The notes: generated by a model from the letters alone, not told the origin. A stretch of DNA of 64,000 nt from Mycolicibacterium fallax (GCF_010726955.1 NZ_AP022603.1:3348001-3412000); one strand, 5' to 3'. Counted from the stretch's first letter, positions 52,012-61,591 are shown. Numbers and translations: made by a program.

Positions 52012-53010
52012 TCACGACCGCCAACGGTCGAATTTCCTGCGCGACTTTCGATCCTGGTCCTCCGCCGCGGAGCTCAGGATGATGTATGGCAAGGACACGG
52101 CGGCGTTGTCGCTGCTTTGGAGTTCGAAGTGGGCGAGGTCGGAGTCGGTCGGCATGTCCCGCCAATCGCGGTAGACCCAGCGGGACGGCCGGCCGCCGCG
52201 CCGCTGCGCCTCACCGAGGTACCAGACGGCACCCTCGATCAGGAAACGGTTCTGCGGGGCGTCGAGGTCTTGCGGGCCGGTGGCGTGCGCCGCCACCAGG
52301 TCGTCGAGGCGGTCCAGCGATTCCCCGCCGAAATCCCAATCCCCCGGGTATCGCTCGGCCCAGCTGTGGAATTCGTTGTCCCACTTGGCCAGCCAGGCGT
52401 TCAGGATCGGGGACGGGCCGGGGATGCCGTAGCAGTCCCCGACGCCGGGGGTCTCGGTCTGCTCGGGTGCCCAGTCCGGATGCGCCGCGGCGTAGTCGGA
52501 CACCGCCGCGGCCAACTCGTCGTAGCGCGACCGCCAGGGGTCTCCGCCGCGGTCGCTGAGCGCCGAGAGCACCAGGTGCAGCGGCGAGATCGCGGCGATG
52601 CCGAGCACCGGATCGGGGGCCAGCACCGGGATGCCCGGCGGGGTGCCGGCCGGGTTGGCGTCCCAACCCCAGTAGCCCTCGGTCAGCGCGGCCAGCACCG
52701 CGGGATCGGTGATCTGCGGCCGACCCCGCTCGGCGAACCCGGGTTCGTCGTCCCAGTCCCAGCGTCCGCTGCAGACCTGCAGCAGGGTCTCGCCGAGATA
52801 GCCGGCGATCGCCAGCAGGTCGGGCCGCTGGTCGGGGTGGATCGCCTCGGCCGGGGTGTCGTAGGCCAGCCGGAGATCGGCCAGCAGCTCGGTCAGGGTG
52901 GCGGCGGCGAAGTCCAGCGGCGTGGCGTCGGGACCGCGGTCGTCGGCGAGTCCGGTCAGGGCGGGGGAGATCCCGCCGGCCCAGTCCGCCGCAAGGTCGT
53001 CGCGAGTCAT
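52012..53010 (-). CDS. Soluble protein of unknown family, upstream partner of the secreted protein
   Basis: 332 residues, no signal peptide or transmembrane segment, acidic and Trp/Asp-rich. It contains GYLGETLLQVCSGRWDWDDE (residues ~70-90) and PDPVLGIAAISPLHLVL. The YLGE...W arrangement resembles immunity-type or SUKH-like proteins seen beside toxins, but I cannot assign a family. It is 64 bp upstream of the secreted PD-(D/E)xK-like gene on the same strand. If that protein is a toxin, this would be the first immunity candidate. The start is the ATG at 53010; a much longer open frame upstream is not used. Confidence 0.65.
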   Translation of the reverse strand: MTRDDLAADWAGGISPALTGLADDRGPDATPLDFAAATLTELLADLRLAYDTPAEAIHPDQRPDLLAIAGYLGETLLQVCSGRWDWDDEPGFAERGRPQITDPAVLAALTEGYWGWDANPAGTPPGIPVLAPDPVLGIAAISPLHLVLSALSDRGGDPWRSRYDELAAAVSDYAAAHPDWAPEQTETPGVGDCYGIPGPSPILNAWLAKWDNEFHSWAERYPGDWDFGGESLDRLDDLVAAHATGPQDLDAPQNRFLIEGAVWYLGEAQRRGGRPSRWVYRDWRDMPTDSDLAHFELQSSDNAAVSLPYIILSSAAEDQDRKSRRKFDRWRS

Positions 53011-53109
53011 GGCGGTGAGTCTAAAGCCGTTCGGTGGCCCTCGACGACGCCAAACCGGCCCGGGAAACGGGTGCGGCCAACTCGCGTCATGCCCGGCTCC
53101 GGTGGCCCG

Positions 53110-53115
53110 TAAACT
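53110..53115 (+). promoter_or_regulatory. -10 of the plus-arm promoter (leaderless)
   Basis: TAAACT fits TANNNT and lies 6 bases before the GTG at 53122, so transcription would begin at the GTG itself. No ribosome site precedes the gene. Confidence 0.6.
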
Positions 53116-53121
53116 CACCTG

Positions 53122-53841
53122 GTGACTTTCAGCGGCCCTGGCGACCCGTTCGGCGGCGACCCGTTCGCGGCGGGCGGGCAGAATCCCGCGGGCATGCCAC
53201 CGGTGAATTACGGCATGCCGCCCGCGGCCCCGTTCGGCGACCCGGGCGCGCCCTACGGCGCCCCCGGCTACCCGGGGGCTCCGGTCCCGCCGCCCACCGG
53301 TGAGGTCAACACCCTGGCGACTCTGTCGGTGGTGTTCGCCTTCGTCTTCGCCCCGGTCGGCGCGGTGCTCGGGCACCTGGCGTTGTCGCAGATCAAGAAG
53401 CGCAACCAGGCCGGGCGCAACCGGGCGATCCTGGGCACCACGCTGTCCTACGTGATCATCCTGCTGGCGATCGTCGCGCTGGTGATCTGGCTGCTGCTCG
53501 GCGACGACGACGGCGGGTCTGCCACGACGACGACCACCGCCACCACCACATCGGCGCAGACCAGCATCACCTCGACGGTGATCACCGCGTCGCCGAAAAC
53601 CCGGCCGACGGTCAAGGTGGAGGAACTGCAGGTCGGCGACTGCGTCGAGATCCAGCAACTGCGGCCCGACCCGGACAAGCCGACTGCCGACGAGATCCAT
53701 ATCTACCGCGCGAAATGCGAAATTCGCGACGGGGTATTCCAGGTCAGGCAAATGACCGGCGATAAATCGCAATGCCCGGCCAATTACCTCTTCAACAAAG
53801 CGGAAACGTTATTCGCCTGTTACGTGAAGTTCGAGCAATGA
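53122..53841 (+). CDS. DUF4190-like membrane protein A with DPFGG motifs
   Basis: 239 residues. A Gly/Pro-rich N-terminus (1-60) with GDPFGGDPF (residues 7-15), two transmembrane helices (about 64-88 and 103-126) joined by a basic loop, a Thr/Ser-rich linker and a Cys-containing C-terminal domain (VGDCVE, then several Cys) that looks extracytoplasmic. The hairpin with GHLALSQIKKRNQAGR is DUF4190-like. The basic loop suggests both termini outside, which would put the DPFGG motif outside too; topology needs testing. Leaderless GTG start. Paralogue of the next gene. Confidence 0.8.
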   Translation: MTFSGPGDPFGGDPFAAGGQNPAGMPPVNYGMPPAAPFGDPGAPYGAPGYPGAPVPPPTGEVNTLATLSVVFAFVFAPVGAVLGHLALSQIKKRNQAGRNRAILGTTLSYVIILLAIVALVIWLLLGDDDGGSATTTTTATTTSAQTSITSTVITASPKTRPTVKVEELQVGDCVEIQQLRPDPDKPTADEIHIYRAKCEIRDGVFQVRQMTGDKSQCPANYLFNKAETLFACYVKFEQ

Positions 53842-53902
53842 GCCCTGAGCTGCGCCGGATCTGGCGCCCGGATTGCCGCCGCGTCGCCGGCCCGAGGTCC
53901 GA

Positions 53903-53908
53903 TAGACT
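53903..53908 (+). promoter_or_regulatory. -10 of a second leaderless promoter
   Basis: TAGACT lies 6 bases before the GTG at 53915, exactly the layout of the preceding gene, so this gene also appears leaderless. Confidence 0.6.
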
Positions 53909-53914
53909 GCACCG

Positions 53915-54565
53915 GTGACATACGGCGGAGACCCATTCGGGCAACAATTTGGTGATCCGTTTTCGCCCGCGAGCTCCGGCCCACCCCCCACCTCCGGTGG
54001 CTACGGCGCGCCCGGATTTCCGCCGCCGGGCCAGCAACCTCCGCTGAACACCTTCGCGGTCCTCGCGCCGATCTTCGGGGTGCTCATCCCGCCGGCCGGG
54101 GTGGCGTTCGGTCACCTCGCGCTGCCGCAGATCAAGCGGACCGGGCAGCGCGGTCACCTGTCCGCGGTCGCGGGCCTGGTGCTCGGCTACCTGCTGACCG
54201 TCGCACTGGTCGTCGGGCTGATCCTGTTCGCGCTGCTCGGCGGCGACGACGACGACGCGACGGTCACCCCCACCACCACGGCGGCCGCCACCCCGGCGCC
54301 GACCAAGACGGTGACCTCGATGGCGCCGCCGCCGACCCGGAAGCGGGACAAGATCAACCTGGAGGCGGCCACCGTCGGGATGTGCGTGGAGATCCAGAGC
54401 CGGGACACCGGCGCCGACGCGCTGGATCTGTTCGAGGTGGAATGCGAGCAACGAGACGGGGTGTACACCGTGGTCAAACGGGTGGCGGCGAGTTCCGATT
54501 GCAACACAACCTATGCCGCCGCACCGCCCAACCGGGCGTTCGCGGTCTGCCTGAACAAGTACTGA
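53915..54565 (+). CDS. DUF4190-like membrane protein B, paralogue of the preceding gene
   Basis: 216 residues with the same order of parts: N-terminal GGDPFGQQFGDPF (residues 4-16), Pro-rich stretch, DUF4190-like hairpin (GHLALPQIKRTGQRG), Thr/Ala linker and a C-terminal domain with VGMCVE and three more Cys. The pair is clearly a tandem duplication. The Cys pattern suggests two disulfides outside the cell. GTG start at 53915. Confidence 0.8.
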   Translation: MTYGGDPFGQQFGDPFSPASSGPPPTSGGYGAPGFPPPGQQPPLNTFAVLAPIFGVLIPPAGVAFGHLALPQIKRTGQRGHLSAVAGLVLGYLLTVALVVGLILFALLGGDDDDATVTPTTTAAATPAPTKTVTSMAPPPTRKRDKINLEAATVGMCVEIQSRDTGADALDLFEVECEQRDGVYTVVKRVAASSDCNTTYAAAPPNRAFAVCLNKY

Positions 54566-54583
54566 CGAGGTCGGATAGGACAT

Positions 54584-55153
54584 ATGCCGCCGTCGAATCC
54601 CTTTGACTTCAGCGACTTCGGGGGGCGCCCGCAGGCGCCGCCGACGGGCCCTCCGTCCGGCGGCTTCGGTCCGCCCTCGGGCGGCTTCGGCCCGCCGTCG
54701 AGCCCGTCGGGCTTCACGCTGCCCCCGCAGGCGCCCCAGCAGCAGGGCCCGGCCGGCGGCTTCGACCCGTTCTTCGGCGAGTCCGGCGCGCCGGTCGGCG
54801 GCGAGGAGGCGTTCGGCGGCCCGTCGGCGCCGATGGGCCCGCTGACCGTCTCCGGCCCACCGATCCGGCTGATGGCCGCCGCGCTGGGCATCGCCGTGCT
54901 CGGCGTGCTGCTCGGGCTGGTGTCGGTGCTGCTCGGCTCGGTGCTGGTCGCGCTGCTCGGCTGGCTGTTGGCCGGCCCGGTGGCGATCGGGGCGCTGGCC
55001 TGGTTCGGCGCCGCCGACACCCGCCGGCGCACCAGCTCGGTGTATTCGGCGCCGGCGTGGCTGGCCAAGGCCAATTGGGTGGTGCTGGGGTTTTCCGCGA
55101 TCGGCATCGCCCTGAGCGCCTGGCAGATCGCCCTCTGGGCGGGAAGGCTGTAG
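54584..55153 (+). CDS. Membrane protein with Pro/Gly repeats and DPF motifs
   Basis: 189 residues. The first ~85 residues are low complexity, with NPFDFSDFGG (5-14), two SGGFGPP repeats (25-38) and GGFDPFFGE (58-66). Three hydrophobic segments (about 95-140, likely two helices, and 163-185) follow. The basic loop GAADTRRR suggests a cytoplasmic N-terminus. ATG start after GAGGTCGGATAGGACAT. It is followed 8 bp later by the vWA gene, so the set is one operon. Confidence 0.7.
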   Translation: MPPSNPFDFSDFGGRPQAPPTGPPSGGFGPPSGGFGPPSSPSGFTLPPQAPQQQGPAGGFDPFFGESGAPVGGEEAFGGPSAPMGPLTVSGPPIRLMAAALGIAVLGVLLGLVSVLLGSVLVALLGWLLAGPVAIGALAWFGAADTRRRTSSVYSAPAWLAKANWVVLGFSAIGIALSAWQIALWAGRL

Positions 55154-55161
55154 GGGCCGAT

Positions 55162-58041
55162 ATGCGAACTCTGTTCTCTCGTTGTGCGCTGCTGCTGGCC
55201 GCGCTGGCCCTGGCGCTGCCGGCCGGCCTGCTGCTGGCCACCCCGGCCGGGGCCACCGACAACGCCGCCGTGGACCGCTTCGGCGCCTGCCTGGCCGGCC
55301 AGAAGGCCGGCGACCTGCTGATCCTGTTCGACGAGTCCGGCAGCCTGACCGACTCCGATCCGGCCGCCGCCCGGGTCAAGGCCGCGCAGTACCTGGCCGA
55401 CACGCTGGCCCGGTACGCCGACCGCACCAACGCCAAGCTGGACGTCGGGATCGCCGGCTTTTCCACCGAATACACCATGCGCAAGGACTGGAGCCCACTC
55501 AACGGCCAGACCGTCGACCAGGTGAAGGCCGAGATCGCGCCGATGGCGCAGCACAACACCGGCCTGGACACCGACTACTGGCAGGCCCTCGACGGCGCCC
55601 GGCAGGCGCTGGCCGGACGCACCGGCGGCAACCCGAACCGCTGCCAGGCGATCGCCTGGTTCACCGACGGCAAGATCGACTTCACCCAGCGGCCCGGCGG
55701 CCGCGACTACGCGCCGGGGGTCGACCTGGACACCGCCGAGGGCGTCGCGGCGATGACCGCCAAGGCCACCGAGGAGATCTGCCGGCCCGGCGGCATGGCC
55801 GATCAGGTGCGGTCCTCGAAGATCGTGATGCTGGCCATCGGGCTGGGCGATGACAAGTCCGACGTCGACTTCGACGTGCTGTCGGCGATCGCGACCGGCA
55901 AGGGCATCAACGGCAAGGCCTGCGGCAAGATCCTCGATCCGGTGCCCGGCGGGTTCTATCCGGTCAGCAACATCGACGACATGCTGTTCGCCTTCGACGC
56001 GCTCAACCCCGATCCGAAGATCGAGGACACCAAGGGCGTCTGCGCCCAGGGCGAGGTCTGCCAGGAAGCCCGGCACAACTTCGTGCTGGACCGCTCGGTG
56101 AAGTCGGTCAGCATCGTCGGCTCCGGCGGCGAGCCGGGCATCGTGCCGCACCTGATCGCGCCGTCCGGCCAGCAGGTCGAGCTGCCCAAGAGCGAGGGCA
56201 AGAGCGAAACCACCGTCGACGGCATGCCGGTCAGCTACGAGTGGCAGTCCGACTCGGCGCAGACCATCACCATCTCCAGCGCCGGCCAGCCCGGCTGGGT
56301 CGGGCAGTGGGCGATCGTCTACGTCGACACCACCGGCGAGCACCCGGACGCGCTGTCGCGGGTCATCATCCACATCACCACCGACATCTACCCGGCGCTG
56401 GTCGTCGACCCGAAGAAGTCGTGGCGGGCCGGCCAGCTGGTCAAGGGCGTCACCTTCGGCCTGGTCGACGGGCAGGACAAGCCGATCGACCCGGCCGGCA
56501 TCGCCGGTTCGGCGGCGCTGTCGGTGTCGGTCGCCGCCGACGGCGCGCCCCCGGTCATCGTGCTGAACGCGGTGCCCAAGGACGTCATCGCCAAGCCGGT
56601 CGACATCGACCTGTCCGGCCTGCGGCCCGGCCCGGCCAAGGTGAAGATGTCGCTGGTCATCACCACCGCCCCGGCACTGGACCCGGCCGGGGTGCAGATC
56701 GCCCCGGGCACCCAGCTCACCCCGCAGCAGGTCGACAAGCCGATCCAGCTGCTGCCCAAGCTCGGGCTGCCGGTGCCCGGCGAGCAGATCGACTTCGGCA
56801 CCGTCGAGGGCGTCAAGGGCGCCACCGGCACCTTGTCCATCACCGGGCCGGGCTGCGTGTGGATCGACGGCGGCGCCACCGCCACGGTGTCGGCGGGCCC
56901 GGAGGACATCGGCACGCTGCGGCTGAGCTCGGCCGCCGACGGACCGGGCAACTGCCTCAAGGTCGACGACGGCCAGCAGGGCACCCTGGAGGTGGCGCTC
57001 AACAGCGAGCGCAACGGGCACGGCGGACTCAACGGCACGGTGCCGCTGCACATCGCCCCCAAGGACCACCCGGACGAGGCCGAGACCGTCGACATCGCGT
57101 TCACCGCCTCGATGGTGAACCCGCTGAGCACCACCAACTTCATCCTCGCGCTGCTGGCCGCGCTGCTGCTCGGCCCGGGCATCCCGGTGGCCCTGCTGTA
57201 CCTGGCCAAGTGGTACGTCGGCAAGATCCCCGGCGAGCCGATGCTGGCCGAGCGGATCGGCGTCACGGTCGATCACGGCGTGCTGGCGCGCGACGGGGAA
57301 CAGTTCGCGCTGGCCGAGGATGACCTGGTCAGCCCGGTGCCCGGGCTGGCCGAGGGGGTGCGGGAGTTGACCGTGCTCGGGGTGGACCTGTCGGTGGTGA
57401 CCGGGCGCAGCCCGCTGGGCACCGCGCACGTCAAGGTCACCGCCGAGGGCCTGGTGTCGGCCGGCTCCGAGCTGCCCTCGACCGACGACAGCGGGCTGGC
57501 GGCCGTGCTGCCGCTGGCCGTGCACGGCAAATGGCTGCTGCTGCACAACCCGGCCGGACCGCCGGACCAGGCCGAGATTCTGGTGATGGTGCCTGGAACG
57601 TCCGACCTCGCCGCCCGGCAGAAGCTGTTCGAGGAGATCGAGCGCAAGGCCCCGGACATGCTCGCGGCGCTGCGCCGCCGGGCCGAGGCGGCCAACCTGG
57701 TGCCGGTCGGCGCCGCGGCCGGTGAACCGGCCTCGCCGTTCGGTGGCCCCCCGGCGCCCGGCCCGGGCTTCGGTGGTCCGGACCCGTTCGGCGGTGGCGG
57801 CTTCGGCGATCCGATGCCCCCGCCGCCGATGCCACCGCCGCCGATGCCCCAGCGGCCGATGCCGCCGCAGCGGCCGGGCCCGCCGCCGGGGTTCAACCAG
57901 CCGGTGCCGCCGCCGCAGGTGGATCACCAGGCCGACACCATGAACGCCCCGATCCGGCGGCCGGGCAACCAGCCGCCGGCACCACCCCCGCCCGCCGGGC
58001 GGCCCAATGACCCGTTCGACCCCTTTGGAGGAGGATCCTGA
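55162..58041 (+). CDS. Membrane-anchored von Willebrand factor A protein with DPFGG tail
   Basis: 959 residues. Signal peptide (1-31), a vWA domain (about 45-290) with a MIDAS motif DESGS (57-61) and TDG (168-170), beta-rich domains, one transmembrane helix (about 657-684) and a cytoplasmic tail of ~275 residues. The tail ends in a Pro-rich region with several DPFGG motifs and terminates DPFGGGS. The vWA domain would face outside and bind a ligand via metal; the tail would contact the cytosol. The stop overlaps the tubulin-like gene start (TGATG), so the two are coupled. Confidence 0.9.
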   Translation: MRTLFSRCALLLAALALALPAGLLLATPAGATDNAAVDRFGACLAGQKAGDLLILFDESGSLTDSDPAAARVKAAQYLADTLARYADRTNAKLDVGIAGFSTEYTMRKDWSPLNGQTVDQVKAEIAPMAQHNTGLDTDYWQALDGARQALAGRTGGNPNRCQAIAWFTDGKIDFTQRPGGRDYAPGVDLDTAEGVAAMTAKATEEICRPGGMADQVRSSKIVMLAIGLGDDKSDVDFDVLSAIATGKGINGKACGKILDPVPGGFYPVSNIDDMLFAFDALNPDPKIEDTKGVCAQGEVCQEARHNFVLDRSVKSVSIVGSGGEPGIVPHLIAPSGQQVELPKSEGKSETTVDGMPVSYEWQSDSAQTITISSAGQPGWVGQWAIVYVDTTGEHPDALSRVIIHITTDIYPALVVDPKKSWRAGQLVKGVTFGLVDGQDKPIDPAGIAGSAALSVSVAADGAPPVIVLNAVPKDVIAKPVDIDLSGLRPGPAKVKMSLVITTAPALDPAGVQIAPGTQLTPQQVDKPIQLLPKLGLPVPGEQIDFGTVEGVKGATGTLSITGPGCVWIDGGATATVSAGPEDIGTLRLSSAADGPGNCLKVDDGQQGTLEVALNSERNGHGGLNGTVPLHIAPKDHPDEAETVDIAFTASMVNPLSTTNFILALLAALLLGPGIPVALLYLAKWYVGKIPGEPMLAERIGVTVDHGVLARDGEQFALAEDDLVSPVPGLAEGVRELTVLGVDLSVVTGRSPLGTAHVKVTAEGLVSAGSELPSTDDSGLAAVLPLAVHGKWLLLHNPAGPPDQAEILVMVPGTSDLAARQKLFEEIERKAPDMLAALRRRAEAANLVPVGAAAGEPASPFGGPPAPGPGFGGPDPFGGGGFGDPMPPPPMPPPPMPQRPMPPQRPGPPPGFNQPVPPPQVDHQADTMNAPIRRPGNQPPAPPPPAGRPNDPFDPFGGGS

Positions 58042-61000
58042 TGCGCCGTTTCCTAGTGGTTGGCTGCGGTGGCTCCGGTGGAGCCACGCTGGCCTACATG
58101 ATGGATCAGCTGCGCTCGGAACTGCTCGGCGCCGGGGTGCATTCGCTGCCCGCGGGCTGGCAGTTCGTGCACATCGACGTGCCAAGCGGCGCGGAATCCG
58201 GGCCCGACGGCCTGGCCAACGTGCCGTCGCAGGGCGGCAGCTACGTCGGCACCGGACCGCAGGGCAGCAGCTATGCCACCCTGGACAGCGCGCTGTCGCA
58301 GCGGTTGGCGGCCGAGGGCGCGCTGGACGCCATCGCCACCTGGGCGCCGCGCAGCCCGGAGGGCGTCACCAACCCGATCTCCGCAGGCGCCGGCCAGTAC
58401 CGGGCCATCGGCCGGATGATCACGCTGAGCAAGGCCGGTGAGGTCCGCCAGCGGCTGCAGAACGCCTGGGACCAGATGTTCCGGGTCGAGGCGATCTCGG
58501 AGATGTCCCGGCTGCAGGTGCCCGGCATGGGCCGATTCGATCCCAATGAGCCGCCGCTGGTGCTGGTGGTGTCCTCGATGGCCGGTGGCGCCGGCGCCTC
58601 GATGGCGCTGGACATCTGCCGGCTGCTGACCCTGGTGTCGGGCCTGGACCCCAAGCTGATGGGGGTGTTCATGGTGACCCCGGACATCTTCGACTCGCTG
58701 CCGGAGAGCGCCCGGATCGGCGTGCGGGCCAACGCGCTGGCGATGCTCGGCGAGATCGTCGCCAGCCAGTCCGGCGCGGCCCGCGATCACGACGTCCGGA
58801 TCCTGCGGGCCCTGGGCCAGCAGCACGGCGACGGCGAGCCGATCCCGTTCGCCCGGGTGTTCCCGGTCGGGCGCTACGTCGGCGCCGACCGCACGCTGTT
58901 CGGCGACGGCTCGCAGAACGCCATCTACCGCGGCCTGGGCCGCGGCCTGGCCGGGCTGATGATGTCCGGGGTGGCCAGCGACCAGTTCGTCTCCTACGAC
59001 CTGGGCAACACCGCCTCCCCGGCCGGCGACCGCGACCTGCTGGGCTGGGGCAACAAGATCTGGGACCCGCTGCCGTGGGGCACCTACGGGTTCGCCAGCC
59101 TGAGCATGGGCCGGGACCGCTACGCCGAGTACGCCGCGCAGCGGCTGGCCCGCAGCTCCGCCGACAAGCTGCTCTACGGCCACCTGCAGCCCGGCAACCC
59201 GGCCTCGGGCACCGAGCAGCTCGACTCGCTGCTGGACAGCCAGTGGGGCGCGATCTGCAACGGGCTGGGCCTGCCGCCGGCCACCGGCGACGAGGCCAAC
59301 CGGATCCGGGTGCTCGGCGGCTGGATGACCAACCTGGCGCTGCCGCCGCGCGCGGTGGCCGCCACCACCACCGGCATCATCGAACGCCAGCTGCGCGGCT
59401 ACCTGCCCAACCCGGCCGGGATGACCGGCGAGCAGTGGGTGCCGATCTTCCGGCAGGCCGTCGCCAACCGGCGCGGCGCGCTGGACCAGGCGGTCACCGA
59501 GGCCGGCTACCAGCTCGCGCACGCCTGGCACCGGGAATTCGCCGACCGGATCGACCACATCGCCACCCGCTCGGTGGCCGGCTTCAGCCTGCCCTACGCG
59601 CGCGGCGCGATCGACATGCTGCGCCGCTACATCGACGACGAATTGTCCACCGCGATGGGCGATCTCGGTTCGATGGGGCCCAAGGACATCGTCGGCCTGC
59701 CGCCGAATGTGGAGAGCACGCTGATGTCGCTGCGCGGCGTGATGGCCAACGCCGACCAGGTGCTGCACACCGCGCTGGACGGCTTTGCCGGCAACATCCG
59801 CCGGGCGCTGTATGCGGCCGCGTCGCGCAAGATCGCCGAGGTGTTCAAGGTGATCGGCGGCGAGGTGCTCGGCCCGCTGAGCAAGTCGCTGTCCGAGGCC
59901 CAGGTGATCCTGGAGAACGCCCGCAGCGAGCAGCCCTCGGACCTCGGGCTGGCCCGGCTGGCCACCGACCAGTACGTGGCCTGGCCCGCCGACGCCGACG
60001 AGTTGGTGCCCGGCCGGTTCGCCGAGGCCAACAACGAGGTGCTGCTGATCAACTCGACGGCGTTCAAGGCCCGCTACGAGCTGGACCTGCCCAAGGCGCT
60101 GTCCAGCGGCCCGGGCGCCCCGCCGTTCTACGCCGCGGTCGCCGAGAGCACCAGCCGGGTGATCTCCGGGGAGTGGCCCACCACCGGCGGCCAGGCCGCA
60201 CCGGGCGGGCTGCTGGAGCGCACCACCACCTGGGTCACCCGGGCGTTCGGCACCGACCCGGAGACCGGTGCCTCGCTGGTGCCGTCGCTGGCCCAGTACG
60301 ACGTGCACGTGCGCCCCGCCGAGCTGCTGGTGCGGGCCCGGCTCTACATCTCCCGCCCGGGTGAGGCGTTCGACGAGTTCTGCAAGGTGTCGCTGCGCGA
60401 CTACATCCAGGGCGTCGGGGCATCCGAATCCGAGCTGGGCGCCCGCCGCCGCGACGTGGTGGTGAAGTTCAACGAGGCGCTCGCGCTGGCCCGGCCGCTC
60501 GCCTCGGTCAACGACCAGAGCCTGCAGGCGGTACACCCCGGGCAGCGGTTGGAGTACCGGTACAAGTTCTCCGAGGTGCCGTTCCTGGGTCAGTCGGTGT
60601 CCGACGAGTTGACCGAGGCGCTGCGCTCCAACCCGCGCATCGACCAGGCCACCCGGGACAACTACGGCCGGGCGCTGTCCGACGAGGACAGCGTCACCCA
60701 CATCGACCTGTTCGGCTCGTACCCGAACTACTCGCCGCTGGCGTTCGACTCGGTGCTCAAACCCGTTGCGCAGCAGTGGTCCTCGACCGCCGGGCCGGCC
60801 CGCGGGCCGTTCTGGCGACTGCGCCGGTCCCGGCCGCTGTCGGCCTCGCTGCCGATGGGCGACGACGAGCGACGCACCATGACCGCGGGCTGGTTCCTCG
60901 GTCAGATCACCGGCCGGATCCAGATCCCGCCGTCGCCGTTCACCGAGCCGGTGCGGATCTACGACGACGAGAACTCCACCTGGGTGCCGTTCCCGAACCC

Positions 61001-61589
61001 GCTGCTGACCCCGCCCTCGGAGTTCACCGCCGCCTATGACTGGCTGCCCGCGGTGCTGGAGGGCATCCTGCTGGCGATCGCCGCCTCGCTGGAGCCCCCG
61101 GTGATGCGGTCGCTGCGGCCCTACCGGGTGCTGCGCGAGCTGTACGACGCCAACTCCCAGGACCCGGCCAGCGGCATTGTGGAACTGGCCGCGGTGGCCC
61201 GGCTCGCCGACTACCTGCGGGACGGCTCGACCGGCCAGCTGGCGTCCCGGGTCCCCGACGTCGCGGCGGCGGGCACCGCCAGCGCGCGGGCCGATGCCGC
61301 CGTCGCCTGGCTCACCACGGTCCGCGACCTGGCCGCCCAGTACCTGCCGGCCGGCCATCCCGGGGCCAGCCCCGGCGGCGCGTTCAGCACCGTCGCGACC
61401 CGGGCCAAGGCCAGCAAGACGCCGATCTTCCGGGATCTCGCGCCGGACGTGTTCTGGGCGACCGACACCCTGATGACCAAGATCCGGGAGGCCGAGCGGC
61501 TGGTGGAAACCGGCTTCGCCGCACCCGGCGGGTCCGCCGCCGACGGCTCGGGTGAATTCCTCGACATCCCCGAGGGGGGGACGTTCTGA
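58041..61589 (+). CDS. Tubulin-like (Tubulin_2-type) protein
   Basis: 1182 residues. GTP-binding tubulin/FtsZ-fold N-terminal part: T1 loop GCGGSGG (8-14) and a degenerate signature SMAGGAGASM (179-188) in place of GGGTGSG. The rest (after about 330) is mixed alpha/beta without motifs I recognise. No transmembrane segment, so cytosolic. Ribosome site GGAGGAGG. Start overlaps the stop of the vWA gene. Sequence families with such proteins beside vWA genes exist (Pfam Tubulin_2), but their function is not established as far as I know. The tail ends EFLDIPEGGTF. Confidence 0.9.
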   Translation: MRRFLVVGCGGSGGATLAYMMDQLRSELLGAGVHSLPAGWQFVHIDVPSGAESGPDGLANVPSQGGSYVGTGPQGSSYATLDSALSQRLAAEGALDAIATWAPRSPEGVTNPISAGAGQYRAIGRMITLSKAGEVRQRLQNAWDQMFRVEAISEMSRLQVPGMGRFDPNEPPLVLVVSSMAGGAGASMALDICRLLTLVSGLDPKLMGVFMVTPDIFDSLPESARIGVRANALAMLGEIVASQSGAARDHDVRILRALGQQHGDGEPIPFARVFPVGRYVGADRTLFGDGSQNAIYRGLGRGLAGLMMSGVASDQFVSYDLGNTASPAGDRDLLGWGNKIWDPLPWGTYGFASLSMGRDRYAEYAAQRLARSSADKLLYGHLQPGNPASGTEQLDSLLDSQWGAICNGLGLPPATGDEANRIRVLGGWMTNLALPPRAVAATTTGIIERQLRGYLPNPAGMTGEQWVPIFRQAVANRRGALDQAVTEAGYQLAHAWHREFADRIDHIATRSVAGFSLPYARGAIDMLRRYIDDELSTAMGDLGSMGPKDIVGLPPNVESTLMSLRGVMANADQVLHTALDGFAGNIRRALYAAASRKIAEVFKVIGGEVLGPLSKSLSEAQVILENARSEQPSDLGLARLATDQYVAWPADADELVPGRFAEANNEVLLINSTAFKARYELDLPKALSSGPGAPPFYAAVAESTSRVISGEWPTTGGQAAPGGLLERTTTWVTRAFGTDPETGASLVPSLAQYDVHVRPAELLVRARLYISRPGEAFDEFCKVSLRDYIQGVGASESELGARRRDVVVKFNEALALARPLASVNDQSLQAVHPGQRLEYRYKFSEVPFLGQSVSDELTEALRSNPRIDQATRDNYGRALSDEDSVTHIDLFGSYPNYSPLAFDSVLKPVAQQWSSTAGPARGPFWRLRRSRPLSASLPMGDDERRTMTAGWFLGQITGRIQIPPSPFTEPVRIYDDENSTWVPFPNPLLTPPSEFTAAYDWLPAVLEGILLAIAASLEPPVMRSLRPYRVLRELYDANSQDPASGIVELAAVARLADYLRDGSTGQLASRVPDVAAAGTASARADAAVAWLTTVRDLAAQYLPAGHPGASPGGAFSTVATRAKASKTPIFRDLAPDVFWATDTLMTKIREAERLVETGFAAPGGSAADGSGEFLDIPEGGTF

Positions 61590-61591
61590 CC

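Noticed and set aside
54511..58185. 1224-codon minus-strand open frame opposite the vWA gene
   Set aside because: Shadow frame of high-GC DNA; no recognisable domain, while the plus strand encodes the vWA protein.
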